A stretch of DNA of 31,381 bases from positions 1 to 31,381 of the forward strand of contig JAWMQL010000012.1 of the NCBI GenBank assembly GCA_033283165.1. The letters run 5' to 3'. This DNA comes from JAWMQL01 sp033283165 (GTDB taxonomy: Bacteria > Pseudomonadota > Gammaproteobacteria > Pseudomonadales > Halieaceae). This document shows, one piece after another, positions 7,867 to 16,106 of this stretch (its first letter is position 1; every line of letters starts with the position of its first letter). Position numbers and translations under genes: made by a program. Below the pieces are notes generated by a model, which was not told the origin of the DNA, did not search any database, and saw only the letters and a list, made by a program, of their open reading frames with translations.

Positions 7867-8359
7867 TAGGCGAACAGAGACAATTCAGTCGACGATGTAT
7901 CAGCTTTTCCAACGAGCGCTGTTGCAGAGCAAAGCAGACACTCTTCACTGCGCCGCGATATAGTTTCCACCAAACAACCCCACGCACCCGTCGCCAATCC
8001 AGTATCGTCAAGGCCTTGTGAACGCTGGAGATTCGTCGGATCCGACGGGTGAGACGGGTTGGGTGGTGTTCCTGGGGAACTGCCGGCGGGCCTTTTAGAA
8101 GAGCACCTAAATTTTCACAGGCAGAATAGTTGGCGATTTATGGGTGAAAAGGGGAGTAGGGGGGGATGGTGATCAAACCGTCTCTGGCGAACTCGCTCTT
8201 CAAGCAGCCACCGGTGGCTCAAACAGCAAGGGTGGTGAGCAGGTGGAATAGCAGGGGGATCACGCCTTTCATGCGGTTTGAGAGGAGTAGAGCATTCTGG
8301 AGTCAGCAACGATCAACTCATTGATAATGTTGATAAATTAGGAATTCGACATGCACAGG
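7867..8359 (-). repeat. Long dispersed repeat, copy 2 (most complete)
   Basis: The plus-strand order is: outer module TAGGCGAACAGAGACAATTC; GCAGAGCAAAGCAGACACTC; inverted-repeat region with CACGCACCCGTCGCC and GACGGGTGAGACGGG; a conserved block from GCCTTTTAGAAGAGCACC to CCACCGGTGGCTC; the minus-strand 17-codon mini-frame MKGVIPLLFHLLTTLAV (8272-8219); and the end block CAACTCATTGATAATGTTGA to GAATTCGACATGCACAGG. It follows the small secreted-protein gene's upstream region and ends about 115 bases before the HD-GYP stop codon. Positions 8360-8474 show nothing further. Confidence 0.85.
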
Positions 8360-8474
8360 TGGTGATGTGGGTATGGTAGATGCGCCGGTGCTGGCACGCG
8401 CGAGAACGTTTCTGGCGCGTTCCAAGTAGAGGGGGGAGCAAGTAACACCGCCGTAAAGGAGTAGCAGCGCCGGG

Positions 8475-9791
8475 CTAGACTTCCAGCTGGGACAGGTCGA
8501 TCTCATAGGCGCCGGGTTCCAGGCTTCTGGCTATGACCGTAGGCGCCAATTCCTGGTCGTCGACCAACTCACTCAGATCTATCGTCCTGGGCTCTGGCAG
8601 CCGAGATTTGCGTTCGTCCAGCAGAAGCATCACCCTGGGTTTGAGGCGCTGTGTGCGGCTCTCTGACACGACCACCCCGACCTCGCCAGTGCTCAACTCC
8701 ACGATGCTACCCGCCGGGTAGATTCCTACCGCCTGAATGAAGACTTCCACCAGCTCTGCCTGGAATTCTCTATCTCGGCTATTGTACAGCAGTCTTATCG
8801 CATCAGAGGGGGAAACGGCCGGTGAGTGGGCCCGTTCGCTGGTGACCGCGTCATAGGTGTCGACGATACCGGCGATGCGCGCGAATGCGGGTATGTTGTC
8901 CCCCAGAAGACCCTCGGGGTAACCCGAGCCGTCAAAGCGTTCGTGGTGGTGTGCCACTATGTCGAGCACATCCTGGTTCGTGATTCCGCTTTCCTGGACG
9001 ATTTGTATACCGTGGCCAACGTGCTCCCGCATCTTGCCCGCCTTCTCCTCAGACAGCGGCCCAGGCGCACGCAGCAGGTCGCTGTCGATCCGCAACTTGC
9101 CCACGTCCATCAGTATGCACCCTATCGACAGTGACCTCAGGTCCTGACGAGACAGGCCTAACTGGCGACCCAGCGCCACGGCCCAAATACTCGCGCTGAG
9201 AGCGTGCTGGTAAGTGTATTGGTCATGTTGCTTGAGGCGGGCCAGCCAGATACAGGCGTCGGGATTACGGCTCATGCTCGCGATAACGGACTCGACAGCT
9301 TTTTTCAGGCGGAGTACGTTGATCGTACCACCATCCCGGACATGTTCGAAAATCTCGTTGACATCATCGATCAGGGCGTCGAGTACCAGCCATGCTTGGG
9401 CGGTTTCCTCCTTCCAGTCGCTGGTGTCGGAATAAGGCTTGAGGCCGCGGCCCGGGAATATCTCCTCAATGGCGGTGCCGGAGGGGCGCTTCGGGGATAT
9501 GTACCCTGTGGATGTCGAGGTACCACTGATTTGGTACGTCCCATGGAGACTTCCTCGATGGGATTGGATGTAGTGAGGGTACGATTTGAGCTGCGGGTAA
9601 ACCTCGTTTCGACTCTTGTACATGTCAATGAAAACGAAGCTGCAAAAGCTGCGCAGATGATCGATCTCTTCCGGACTGTCCAAGCGGAAACCTTGCATGT
9701 TAAAGGGCGTTTCCAGCCACGGACGATCCAATTCGCTGACATACATGCCAACTTTCAGATCCATAGTACTGACTTTCAGGGTGCGCAACAT
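8475..9791 (-). CDS. DUF3391 + HD-GYP domain protein with altered HD motif
   Basis: 438 residues. Residues 5-110 match the DUF3391 N-terminal domain (LKVSTMDLKVGMYVSELDRP...FIDMYKS). Residues about 165-345 form an HD-GYP domain: the signature HHHERFDGSGYPEG (281-294) is complete, as is DTYDAVTSER (311-320). HD-GYP enzymes degrade cyclic di-GMP with a bi- or tri-metal centre. Here the HD pair is Met228-Asp229 (ILMDVGKL), so the first metal-binding histidine is missing and activity is doubtful. AAGGAGG lies 12 bases before the ATG, rather far but clear. No signal peptide or membrane segment, so it is probably cytoplasmic. Confidence 0.9.
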   Translation of the reverse strand: MLRTLKVSTMDLKVGMYVSELDRPWLETPFNMQGFRLDSPEEIDHLRSFCSFVFIDMYKSRNEVYPQLKSYPHYIQSHRGSLHGTYQISGTSTSTGYISPKRPSGTAIEEIFPGRGLKPYSDTSDWKEETAQAWLVLDALIDDVNEIFEHVRDGGTINVLRLKKAVESVIASMSRNPDACIWLARLKQHDQYTYQHALSASIWAVALGRQLGLSRQDLRSLSIGCILMDVGKLRIDSDLLRAPGPLSEEKAGKMREHVGHGIQIVQESGITNQDVLDIVAHHHERFDGSGYPEGLLGDNIPAFARIAGIVDTYDAVTSERAHSPAVSPSDAIRLLYNSRDREFQAELVEVFIQAVGIYPAGSIVELSTGEVGVVVSESRTQRLKPRVMLLLDERKSRLPEPRTIDLSELVDDQELAPTVIARSLEPGAYEIDLSQLEV

Positions 9792-10130
9792 GGCACGCGC
9801 CGCCCTCCTTGTCGAAGTGTGCCCCTATTCACACAAACATAACGCAATTGTCTAATGTTGTGTCCCAAAATCTGTACTTTTCTCCAGATCACGATATGGG
9901 GCTTTTTGGGCGCGGCCGGCGTTCAATCTTCGGGCAGCATGCTATCCGCTATGTGCAGTGGCTACCACCCTGAGGAAATGCCCGACCCTTTTAGGGTGTA
10001 GCAATCGTTCCAGGGGCAAACATTCTATCGAAATCACCGCAACTACTTGTTGATCAGCCCTTCGTAAGACAGTCGTGCTTTGCTATCGAAAATGTAACGG
10101 ACTCAAAGACCAGTTATACGCGCGTTCTCA
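9792..10130. other. Non-coding stretch, nothing recognised
   Basis: About 340 bases upstream of the HD-GYP gene without a supported frame on either strand and without a match to the repeats described here. It should contain the HD-GYP promoter, but I cannot pick convincing -35/-10 boxes. Confidence 0.4.
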
Positions 10131-10250
10131 ATCGGTCAATGCAACACACTACTATCTTTAGTCCAAAGTAGGAGTGTTGCAACATGGCTTACCGAACCCG
10201 AATTTACTATTCAGATGCCCAGAAAGCACAGATGTGGGACCGTTGGATAG
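10131..10250 (+). mobile_element. IS30-family remnant (left end and first 21 codons)
   Basis: An ATG at 10184 opens MAYRTRIYYSDAQKAQMWDRW, clearly homologous to the start of the intact IS30 transposase at 26214 (MAHRTRLHYTDEMKSHIWDR). GGAGTGTTGCAAC precedes it, as GGGAGTGTTGC does in the intact copy. Upstream, TCAATGCAACACAC resembles the terminal repeat. Homology ends abruptly at about 10250, where it joins a gene fragment on the other strand. It differs enough from the intact copy to be an older, separate insertion. Confidence 0.75.
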
Positions 10251-10333
10251 ATACTCATTGCCACCTGGGATTGGCCCATATTCTCAGTAACTAATTGTGC
10301 AGCCGCGATAATCTGCTCTACATTCTTATCCAT
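10211..10333 (-). pseudogene. 5' gene fragment truncated by the IS30 remnant
   Basis: An ATG at 10333 with AAAGG upstream begins MDKNVEQIIAAAQLVTENMG and continues QSQVAMS. It then crosses at about 10250 into antisense IS30 sequence and stops at 10211. The native part is 27 codons. A promoter-like pair lies upstream (see 10366-10394). The start signals are good but the family cannot be identified from so little. The downstream part has been lost. Confidence 0.5.
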
Positions 10334-10365
10334 TGCCTTTCACCTTTATTATTTAATTGCTGATA

Positions 10366-10394
10366 AGAATATACCCAATGGCGGAATATAGGCG
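10366..10394 (-). promoter_or_regulatory. Promoter-like pair CGCCTA-N17-TATTCT at a repeat edge
   Basis: Minus strand: CGCCTA (10394-10389), 17 bases, then TATTCT (10371-10366), 32 bases before the ATG at 10333. CGCCTA is the outer edge of the palindromic repeat. The same arrangement occurs before three other starts. The hexamers are far from the TTGACA/TATAAT consensus, so promoter function is inferred from position and recurrence only. Confidence 0.4.
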
Positions 10395-10590
10395 ATAGCG
10401 GCCCCTGGCCTGGTCCAATTAGCCGTTGGCACTGAGGGGCGCTTCCAAGACCAAAGCAGACATTTCCCACCTGACTCACCGGGATACTTTGGCACAAACA
10501 ACCCGACGCACTCGACGAACCCGACGCCAGTCCACTAGCTACGAGGCCTTGTGAATCTTGAAACGGCGTCGGGTACGACGGGTTCTTGGA
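10389..10590. repeat. Dispersed repeat, partial copy 3 (palindrome plus hairpin module)
   Basis: It begins TAGGCGATAGCGGCCCCTGG and shares the next ~70 bases closely with 3782-3860 (CCGTTGGCACTGA, CGCTTCCAAGACCAAAGCAG). It continues into the long inverted repeat: CAACCCGACGCACTCGACG and CCGACGCC on the left, and GGCGTCGGGTACGACGGGTT on the right, around a loop containing CTACGAGGCCTTGTG. The rest of the long repeat is absent. It ends just before the stop codon of the TolB/TPR gene. Confidence 0.75.
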
Positions 10591-10598
10591 CTTATACC

Positions 10599-12512
10599 CT
10601 AGTGGCATTCAAAATCATCTTCGCCAACCGGCTTGCAGAAATCACCCCACCTTCCTGTGGTGCGCCAGTATTCCACCAGGCCAAGATCGATGACCAGTTG
10701 CTTGAAGCTTGGCAGGCGACGCGTTTCCGCAAATAGTGGATGCCACATGTGAAACGGGGGTAATACCGATGGTTCGTCCCCTTTGTAAAGCCGATTGAGC
10801 CCGTCGAGCGCGAGTTCCGGGTCGCCGAAATAGGCTGCCCATATCGCTATCGGACTTCCGAAAAAGGAGTTCTGGTACCTGGGATCAAATACAAGACGGC
10901 GCAGCTCGTCCAGCGCAGGCAGGGGTGAATCCAGTAATGGCACCATAGCGGAAGAGAAATCCGACGCCAGATTACCGATTCTGCTGTTAGCAGGTTGTCT
11001 CAGAAATTCCTCCAATGCGATTTTAACCGCCACACTATCGTGCTGGACCATGGCCAAGAGAAGCTCGCTGTTGGCAAGCACCGAGGGATTGCCTACGGGC
11101 AGATGTTCGGTCTTCTCATAGCTCGCCTTTGCTTTCTCATAATCTCCCATCATCGTGTACATACCAGCAGCAAGTACGACGGGTGACTGATTCAGGGGTT
11201 CAGCGCTGGCCGCTTTCTCGAACGAAGCCAGGGCGGCTCGGATATAACCGAGGTTAGCTTCTAGAAAACCTGCATTCAGAGCCAACTGAAACGAGTTTTT
11301 TGTGGTTTTCAGACGCTGGAAAATCTCTTCAGCCTGCTTCCAGCGGTACTGTGTCTGTAGTGTCAAGGCGTGAAAGAGCTGCACATTCCACAATTTCGGG
11401 TCGAGCTGCTCCGCCCTCGAAATGGCCGCCTGTGCGCGCTGCTGATATAACAACGCCTGATCAGGTAGAAAGAATCGGCCGGTAGCCATATATGTGTTTG
11501 CCAAAAATGCCCAAGCGAGCGCAAATTGCGGATCGATATCAACGGCCTGTTCCAGCAGTTCGTTGCCGCGTAGATAATGGTTGCGGTCCGCATAGCCAAC
11601 CTGATTGCGCGCCTCGAGAAAAAGATCGTAGGCGCTCACGTTGCGGGTCATCCCGGGTTCGCTACCCAGCTCACCGACGCCCAGTGACACTTCAAGTCTG
11701 GATGCAACCGACGTGGCGATGTCGTCCTGAATCGCAAAAATATCGTCCAGCACCTCTTTGTAGGTCTTCGACCAGAGGTGTACATCGCTCGGCACGTGAA
11801 TCAGCTGTACCGTAATGCGCACCCTGTCGCCTGACTTGCGCACGCTACCTTCGAGTATATGGTCGACATTCAGTTGCGCGGCAATACTCTTCAGGTCTTC
11901 ATTGCGGCCCTTGAAATAGAAAGATGAAGTACGACCACGAACCTGTAATTGCGAGATTCGTGATAGAGCGTTGAGGATTTCTTCGGCAATACCGTCGGCG
12001 AAATACTCCTGTTCCGGATCGCTGGACATATTCGCAAATGGCAGCACGGCGATCGTTGGTTCAGTGGTGGTCACGACAGGCGGGGTGTTCGGGGACAAAG
12101 ATTGATGACCAGGCTGGACAGTGGCGTCTGCGGTTGCAGCCAGAGCTGGTTTGGGAGATGCGGTCTTCAGGTGATCCATAACCTGCAGGCCGACGGCGAT
12201 TGCCATCAATACCAGGATCATCAGGTTGATCCGCATGCCGGTTAAGACATTAGTCGATTCTCCGGGAGCGATATCTCTCTCCCGTTTGACGCCTTCGGGG
12301 GTGATTTCGTAGACCCAGGAAAAAATCAGCAGGAGCGGAAATCCCAGTAACAGCAACGCGAGGATCAAGCGCAGCCATTGTTCTGGCAGTGCCAGCGCGT
12401 CCAGCAGTAACTCGGCAACCTGCAGAATGACCCAGGAAACAACCAGATAAAGTGCGCTGCCCTTGAAGACGTTGCGTCGTCTGAGTTCGGCAAAGAGGCC
12501 GCCTGAAGGCAT
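10599..12512 (-). CDS. Membrane protein with TolB-like and TPR domains
   Basis: 637 residues. Three membrane segments lie at about 19-38, 46-67 and 95-111. A linker rich in Pro/Ala/Thr follows. Residues 152-285 contain the TolB-N-like/FlgO-like module seen in many CadC- and cyclase-type regulators: TIAVLPFANMSSDPEQEYFA, DGIAEEILNALSRI, LEGSVRKSGDRVRITVQLI, LWSKTYKEVLDDIFAIQDDI. TPR-like helices follow from about 290 to 560. The N-terminal DNA-binding or cyclase domain common in this architecture is absent; the protein starts directly with FAELRRRNVFKGSALYLVVS. A scaffold or sensor role at the inner membrane is likely, but the partner is unknown. GAAGG lies immediately before the ATG. Confidence 0.85.
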   Translation of the reverse strand: MPSGGLFAELRRRNVFKGSALYLVVSWVILQVAELLLDALALPEQWLRLILALLLLGFPLLLIFSWVYEITPEGVKRERDIAPGESTNVLTGMRINLMILVLMAIAVGLQVMDHLKTASPKPALAATADATVQPGHQSLSPNTPPVVTTTEPTIAVLPFANMSSDPEQEYFADGIAEEILNALSRISQLQVRGRTSSFYFKGRNEDLKSIAAQLNVDHILEGSVRKSGDRVRITVQLIHVPSDVHLWSKTYKEVLDDIFAIQDDIATSVASRLEVSLGVGELGSEPGMTRNVSAYDLFLEARNQVGYADRNHYLRGNELLEQAVDIDPQFALAWAFLANTYMATGRFFLPDQALLYQQRAQAAISRAEQLDPKLWNVQLFHALTLQTQYRWKQAEEIFQRLKTTKNSFQLALNAGFLEANLGYIRAALASFEKAASAEPLNQSPVVLAAGMYTMMGDYEKAKASYEKTEHLPVGNPSVLANSELLLAMVQHDSVAVKIALEEFLRQPANSRIGNLASDFSSAMVPLLDSPLPALDELRRLVFDPRYQNSFFGSPIAIWAAYFGDPELALDGLNRLYKGDEPSVLPPFHMWHPLFAETRRLPSFKQLVIDLGLVEYWRTTGRWGDFCKPVGEDDFECH

Positions 12513-12834
12513 CCTTCGTTCTCTTTTGTATTTTGCCCTATTAACGACTATAGCACTAGAGCTTTGCCAGTCTAGAAAGCCACATTAATGGAAGTACCGG
12601 GGTAGTGGGACAACGTCTCTCTTCTTTGTCACAAGCATGTGAAGTAGAGCTATCCCTCAAAGGACGACTGTGGCCCTTTCCCCAGGAAAGCAGCGTGCAG
12701 CGCAAACATGCACGCGATTCTACAGGGACATTAAGACGTAACTCACCCCCTCCTCCGACAATTGACGGCTCAAGTCTGGAATGTTCAGTCTCTACCTTGA
12801 GATCGTGGCCTCTACTCCGTAATACTGCGCATCT
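12513..12834. other. Non-coding stretch, nothing recognised
   Basis: About 320 bases between the TolB/TPR gene start and the downstream end of the hypothetical gene. A plus-strand open frame of 85 codons is compositionally random and lacks start signals. No clear repeat copy is visible. Confidence 0.4.
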
Positions 12835-13266
12835 CTACCAGGCAAACACCACTCCGCTGTAGTGCCCCGAAGTTACCTTGCCTTCCACCACCGCACAGTC
12901 ACCAGTAGCCGCCTGGGTCAGCATTCGCAGCCGATATTCTCCGGGACCGGTTTTGTAGTAGTAGCCTCTCCCAGTAGTTGAGGCAATTTCTCCATCATCT
13001 GCTGTTGTGGCACCTATCCAATCGGCCTTCCCAGTTTCATAAGTAGGAGGCCCGTCGTTCCGGAGAGTAAGGGTTCCAATAACATTATCACCGTTGCTCA
13101 TCGTGCCGCCCAGATTGATCTTGGTGCCTTCTTGCAAAGATTCGGAAAACGTAGTGCTTGTAATATTCAGCGTAAATTCGCCGATAGCTTCTCCCAGTTC
13201 CATGACATTTCTCCCAACGTCGACAAACGATTGTTCCGCCTCCGGCGAGATTTCGATAGAGAACAC
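12835..13266 (-). CDS. Hypothetical protein, 143 residues
   Basis: The minus-strand frame begins at a GTG (MFSIEISPEAEQSFVDVGRN) and ends GHYSGVVFAW. It contains EGTKINLGGTMSNGDNVIG and a GYYYKTGPGEYRLRML region. Alternating beta-rich composition and one Cys (GDCAVVEG) suggest a small all-beta protein. No signal peptide and no family recognised. The start is uncertain: no clear ribosome-binding site, and the next Met is at residue 22. TAGGCG lies about 105 bases upstream at 13371, a repeat edge. It may be the surviving part of a longer protein. Confidence 0.4.
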   Translation of the reverse strand: MFSIEISPEAEQSFVDVGRNVMELGEAIGEFTLNITSTTFSESLQEGTKINLGGTMSNGDNVIGTLTLRNDGPPTYETGKADWIGATTADDGEIASTTGRGYYYKTGPGEYRLRMLTQAATGDCAVVEGKVTSGHYSGVVFAW

Positions 13267-13567
13267 CCGGCTCGCCGTGAAGCGAAGTCTAGACGCAATT
13301 TTCGACTACAACTGCAGGACGATTAGACTTATTTGGGATAAGCCGAAATTTAGAAACAACCCGGCGAAATTAGGCGACTAAAAATACAGGTGCCTGGTTA
13401 CCTTGGCTCTTGGCCAAGCTCCTGAGCATCCTTTTGCACAGACCGAATGCCGGGAAGGAGAAGACGCTTCAGGTGTATATATTAGCCTTGCTTTGGCACG
13501 CCGGGATGACCCGGCCAGAGGAACCGGGAGGAGGATGTTCTAGAAAATCTATAATAATCAGAATGTT

Positions 13568-13800
13568 TGGTGGGCCCAGGAAAAGTTAACGGGTCCGCCT
13601 GGGCCAGGGCCCTGTCGATTGTAAGAAGAAATGAGTGTGGGTTGTATAATTCTCAAGCTGAAGAAAAGCCAGGGGTTTTCCAAGCCGAACTCCGAACCTC
13701 TTCAGAATCCCCCCGTGTCCCGGAGACCTGGGTTGGCGCAGTCTGCTTCTGACGGGACAACGGTCGCTGTCCGTGCTGATCCGAAAGTTACGGCTTTCAG
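13568..13800. repeat. tRNA-headed dispersed repeat, copy T2 (degenerate)
   Basis: It starts TGGTGGGCCCAGG, the complement of a tRNA acceptor end with CCA. AAAAGTTAAC (degenerate T arm), a ~19 base insert and GTCGATTGTAAG follow: the same plan as 6969-7030 with the insert at the same place. Then come AAGCTGAAGAAAAGCC, AGGGGTTTTC and GACCTGGGTTGGCGCAG, in the same order as copy T1. The tRNA part is too decayed to assign. The remainder of the 13267-13868 gap shows no gene. Confidence 0.6.
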
Positions 13801-13868
13801 CCTCAAAATAGCCAGCCGCTCCTCAATTCACCGTCAGGTGTTCTATACCTATCCCGCGGCATAATATC

Positions 13869-14567
13869 TCAGCGTGCCTTGAGTCCCTGGTTGCCGCTCA
13901 AAAGCTGAAACTTCATTGAATTCACAAAATATGCATTAGTCTGGTACAGCCCGATCACGATAATCAGTTCGAGCAACTGTTGGCTGTTGAAACGCTTGGA
14001 AAGGATTTTCCATGTCGCATCGGAGAGGCTCGCCTGTCCATGAAGCTCCTCTGCAGCACGCAAAATTGCTTGTTCGTGCTCAGTCCATCCAGAAACTGCA
14101 GATCCTTGGGTTATTCGATCGATTTCCTCACTGTTGATGCCAGTCTTCTTGCCAATCGATACGTGTTCTCCCCACTGATAGGATGACTGGCAGAACCAGG
14201 CAACCCGCAGTATGGCTAGTTCACGCTCACGCGGCGAAAGCACTCCATATCCTGTTAGCTGAATACCGATCCCCGTTATCAGCGAGAAAAGCTTTGGGTG
14301 ATGTGCCATTGCCCGTAGTATCTCTGGCGCACTGGACAGGACCATTGTGAGGTCGTCATTCTGCAAGCCCGACATTGTCGGTCTGTAACCCGCCGCCTCG
14401 CTTCGATCGCTGAGGTCATTCAAAGATCCATACTCAAATATACGCAACAGGAACTCTCTCATCTCATCGGTAATTTCACCGACCTCGAGGGGGAAACGTG
14501 GCCTGTTGGTCGCGGTTGTATCAGCACCTGGTCGGTCGTAATCGTGCCTGTCGTTCGTGCCTTTCAC
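13869..14567 (-). CDS. Carboxymuconolactone decarboxylase (CMD)-family protein
   Basis: 232 residues. After a variable N-terminus, RPRFPLEVGEITDEMREFL leads into an all-alpha CMD/AhpD-like domain. Residues 110-135 (LSPRERELAILRVAWFCQSS, then YQWGEH) correspond to the conserved helix with the active Cys126 and His135. A C-terminal helix pair LSKRFNSQQLLELIIVIGLY follows. Related proteins act as decarboxylases or peroxidases; in marine gammaproteobacteria they often accompany ring or side-chain degradation, but here the gene is alone. The listed start is a GTG; the ribosome-binding site is poor (AACGAGG overlaps it), so a slightly different start is possible. Confidence 0.8.
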   Translation of the reverse strand: MKGTNDRHDYDRPGADTTATNRPRFPLEVGEITDEMREFLLRIFEYGSLNDLSDRSEAAGYRPTMSGLQNDDLTMVLSSAPEILRAMAHHPKLFSLITGIGIQLTGYGVLSPRERELAILRVAWFCQSSYQWGEHVSIGKKTGINSEEIDRITQGSAVSGWTEHEQAILRAAEELHGQASLSDATWKILSKRFNSQQLLELIIVIGLYQTNAYFVNSMKFQLLSGNQGLKAR

Positions 14568-14906
14568 CTCGTTGCAGTAAACAATAGGGGAGCATGGAGA
14601 GCCTGGATGCTAAATTGTTCTGGCAGTTGTACCCGCGCATGGAACTTCGCCCCCCGACCAGAATGCCGGGACACAGAGGTGTAATTTGAAGTAAGAGTAG
14701 ATGCGGATCAATCATGGATCAAGTTGACACGAGCAATGGCTATTACTAGAACTGTAGAAGGCGAGATTGCCCTGTTTTAGTCGATAGTGGCCCCTAACAC
14801 GAATCCAGGCTCAGTAGTCCGCTGACGACCACTTCCAACTCTTTTAGTAGGTCCTGTACTGGCCATTACACGATCTTGTTGATGTGATTATGGGTGACTA
14901 TCAACC
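14568..14906. other. Intergenic region with a degenerate palindromic repeat
   Basis: At about 14779-14840 GTCGATAGTGGCCCCTAAC and GACGACCACTTCC look like decayed arms of the palindromic repeat at 1775 and 26696. No protein-coding frame with start signals was found in the rest. Confidence 0.4.
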
Positions 14907-15274
14907 TCATTTTCGCCTCACACTCCACATAAAGTAGAGGGAAGCAAATAGACCGGCAACTGTCACCATCAGGAATCCCATTCCTGCAGTATTGGAGGAT
15001 CGCAGTGAACGATTGATTGCGATCGATTGCAATCTAATGAATTCTTCCGTTACAGCGTTAGCGTCTAACATATTGTTGTACATCGCATTTATTAAGCCAA
15101 TCACCCAGAGTCCATATAATGCACTGATGATGGTTAACTGAGAGATGGAAAGCCTGTCGCCTATCAGATAACTGACAACGAGATATGCGCTCACGAAGTA
15201 AAATATATGCTGGTAAACCCGATCGCGATATCCATCCTATGTAGAAGCAACTCAGTGAGTTCAAAATCAGTCAT
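14907..15274 (-). pseudogene. Small four-helix membrane protein, frameshifted
   Basis: A strong start (GGAGAAGAAA then ATG at 15274) gives MTDFELTELLLHRMDIAIGF and TSIYFTS before an immediate TGA. Shifting frame by one base at about 15200 continues with FVSAYLVVSYLIGDRLSISQ and runs to SLYFMWSVRRK. The joined product aligns along its length with the neighbour at 16107-16490 (SAYLVAAYAVGEKLTKYQ...LIFMWQVRHPK), so the two are paralogs of about 122-127 residues. One base gained or lost explains the break; a sequencing error cannot be excluded. Function unknown. Confidence 0.75.
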
Positions 15275-15304
15275 TTTCTTCTCCCGGTTTTCGGCCCGTA
15301 TATC

Positions 15305-15333
15305 AGAATAGACGGAATAGCCGAAAGTAGGCG
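15305..15333 (-). promoter_or_regulatory. Promoter-like pair CGCCTA-N17-TATTCT
   Basis: Minus strand: CGCCTA (15333-15328), 17 bases, TATTCT (15310-15305), about 30 bases before the ATG at 15274. CGCCTA is the edge of a sequence resembling the outer module of the long repeat (TAGGCGAACAGGA). The arrangement is the same as before the genes at 10333, 16490 and 26626. Confidence 0.45.
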
Positions 15334-15445
15334 AACAGGATCATTTCTGTTGGCGGGAAATAAATTCAAGGAAAAACCGCCGTCGATCAATGTGGACATT
15401 CACCATAGAACGAAAAAATACGGCAAGGGAAGGAGCAACAAATTG

Positions 15446-15943
15446 TCAATCGGGAACCTCGACAATTTCTCGCCAAAGTAGTTGGATAAAATGGAACAAA
15501 GATACGCTGATCAGCCAGATAAGCAGGAGTGCAATTGGCCAAAATGCGACGATTACGACTGCGTTAGCCATGCCCAACAGGACGGCGAGAGCTATCGCGA
15601 CAGATAGGAATATATACGTTGCCGGCCAATTAAACTCTTTACTGAGTAGTCTCTGTGCCCGGCGGATGCCAATAGTGGCCTGGAAGGCAAACAAACCAAT
15701 AGTGAACACACTGCAGATTCTCCAGACATACCCAATCGGCATCTCAGTCGTCAGGAGCAAAAGACCCAGTCCGGAGATGGCAATCGCGGTAATGCTTGAA
15801 ATTAGAAGCCCTCGGAGTTGAATCTGGTCTCTTGCGGTCCATTCGCCCTGTGCTCTTCGCCCGAGAACGATGACAATACCCGAGAACCCCACGATGGTAA
15901 TGCTGATTTCTATTACGAGAGAAAAAAAATCGGCTGGCTGCAT
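15446..15943 (-). CDS. Small integral membrane protein, unknown function
   Basis: About 165 residues from the ATG at 15943 (MQPADFFSLVIEISITIVGF), chosen because GAGG lies 8 bases upstream; an in-frame TTG at 15964 is weaker. Four to five membrane helices: SLVIEISITIVGFSGIVIVL, LLISSITAIAISGLGLLLL, ICSVFTIGLFAFQATIGI, and two more from YIFLSVAIALAVLLG to IALLLIWLISVSLF. A conserved-looking RRAQGEWTARDQIQLRGLL loop follows the first helix. I do not recognise a named family. It lies between two paralogous small membrane-protein genes on the same strand, but 140-170 base gaps argue against tight translational coupling. Confidence 0.7.
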   Translation of the reverse strand: MQPADFFSLVIEISITIVGFSGIVIVLGRRAQGEWTARDQIQLRGLLISSITAIAISGLGLLLLTTEMPIGYVWRICSVFTIGLFAFQATIGIRRAQRLLSKEFNWPATYIFLSVAIALAVLLGMANAVVIVAFWPIALLLIWLISVSLFHFIQLLWREIVEVPD

Positions 15944-16106
15944 TTCAGCCACCTCGCTGCTCAACGGGCCAAGACTGCGAAGATTTAACTTAACGCCTTA
16001 ACATCTATCCTAAGCATGATCAGTTTAGATCCAAGTCATCTAATAAGCGAAAGCGAATCCTTGGGGCCTACCTGATCAAGTTATGATCAAGAGGTCTGCT
16101 GCCACC

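Noticed and set aside
7975..8065. CRISPR array suggested by repeated CGACG/GACGGG words
   Set aside because: The words are short, irregularly spaced and arranged as an inverted repeat, with no spacers and no cas genes.
8040..8070. Integron attC site (GGGTTGGGT resembles the GTTRRRY core)
   Set aside because: The core is not kept in other copies (for example GGGATTGGGC at 22617), the partner RYYYAAC core is missing on the left arm, and there is no integron integrase.
9204..9842. 212-codon plus-strand open frame
   Set aside because: It is antisense to the HD-GYP gene, which has clear domain motifs on the other strand.
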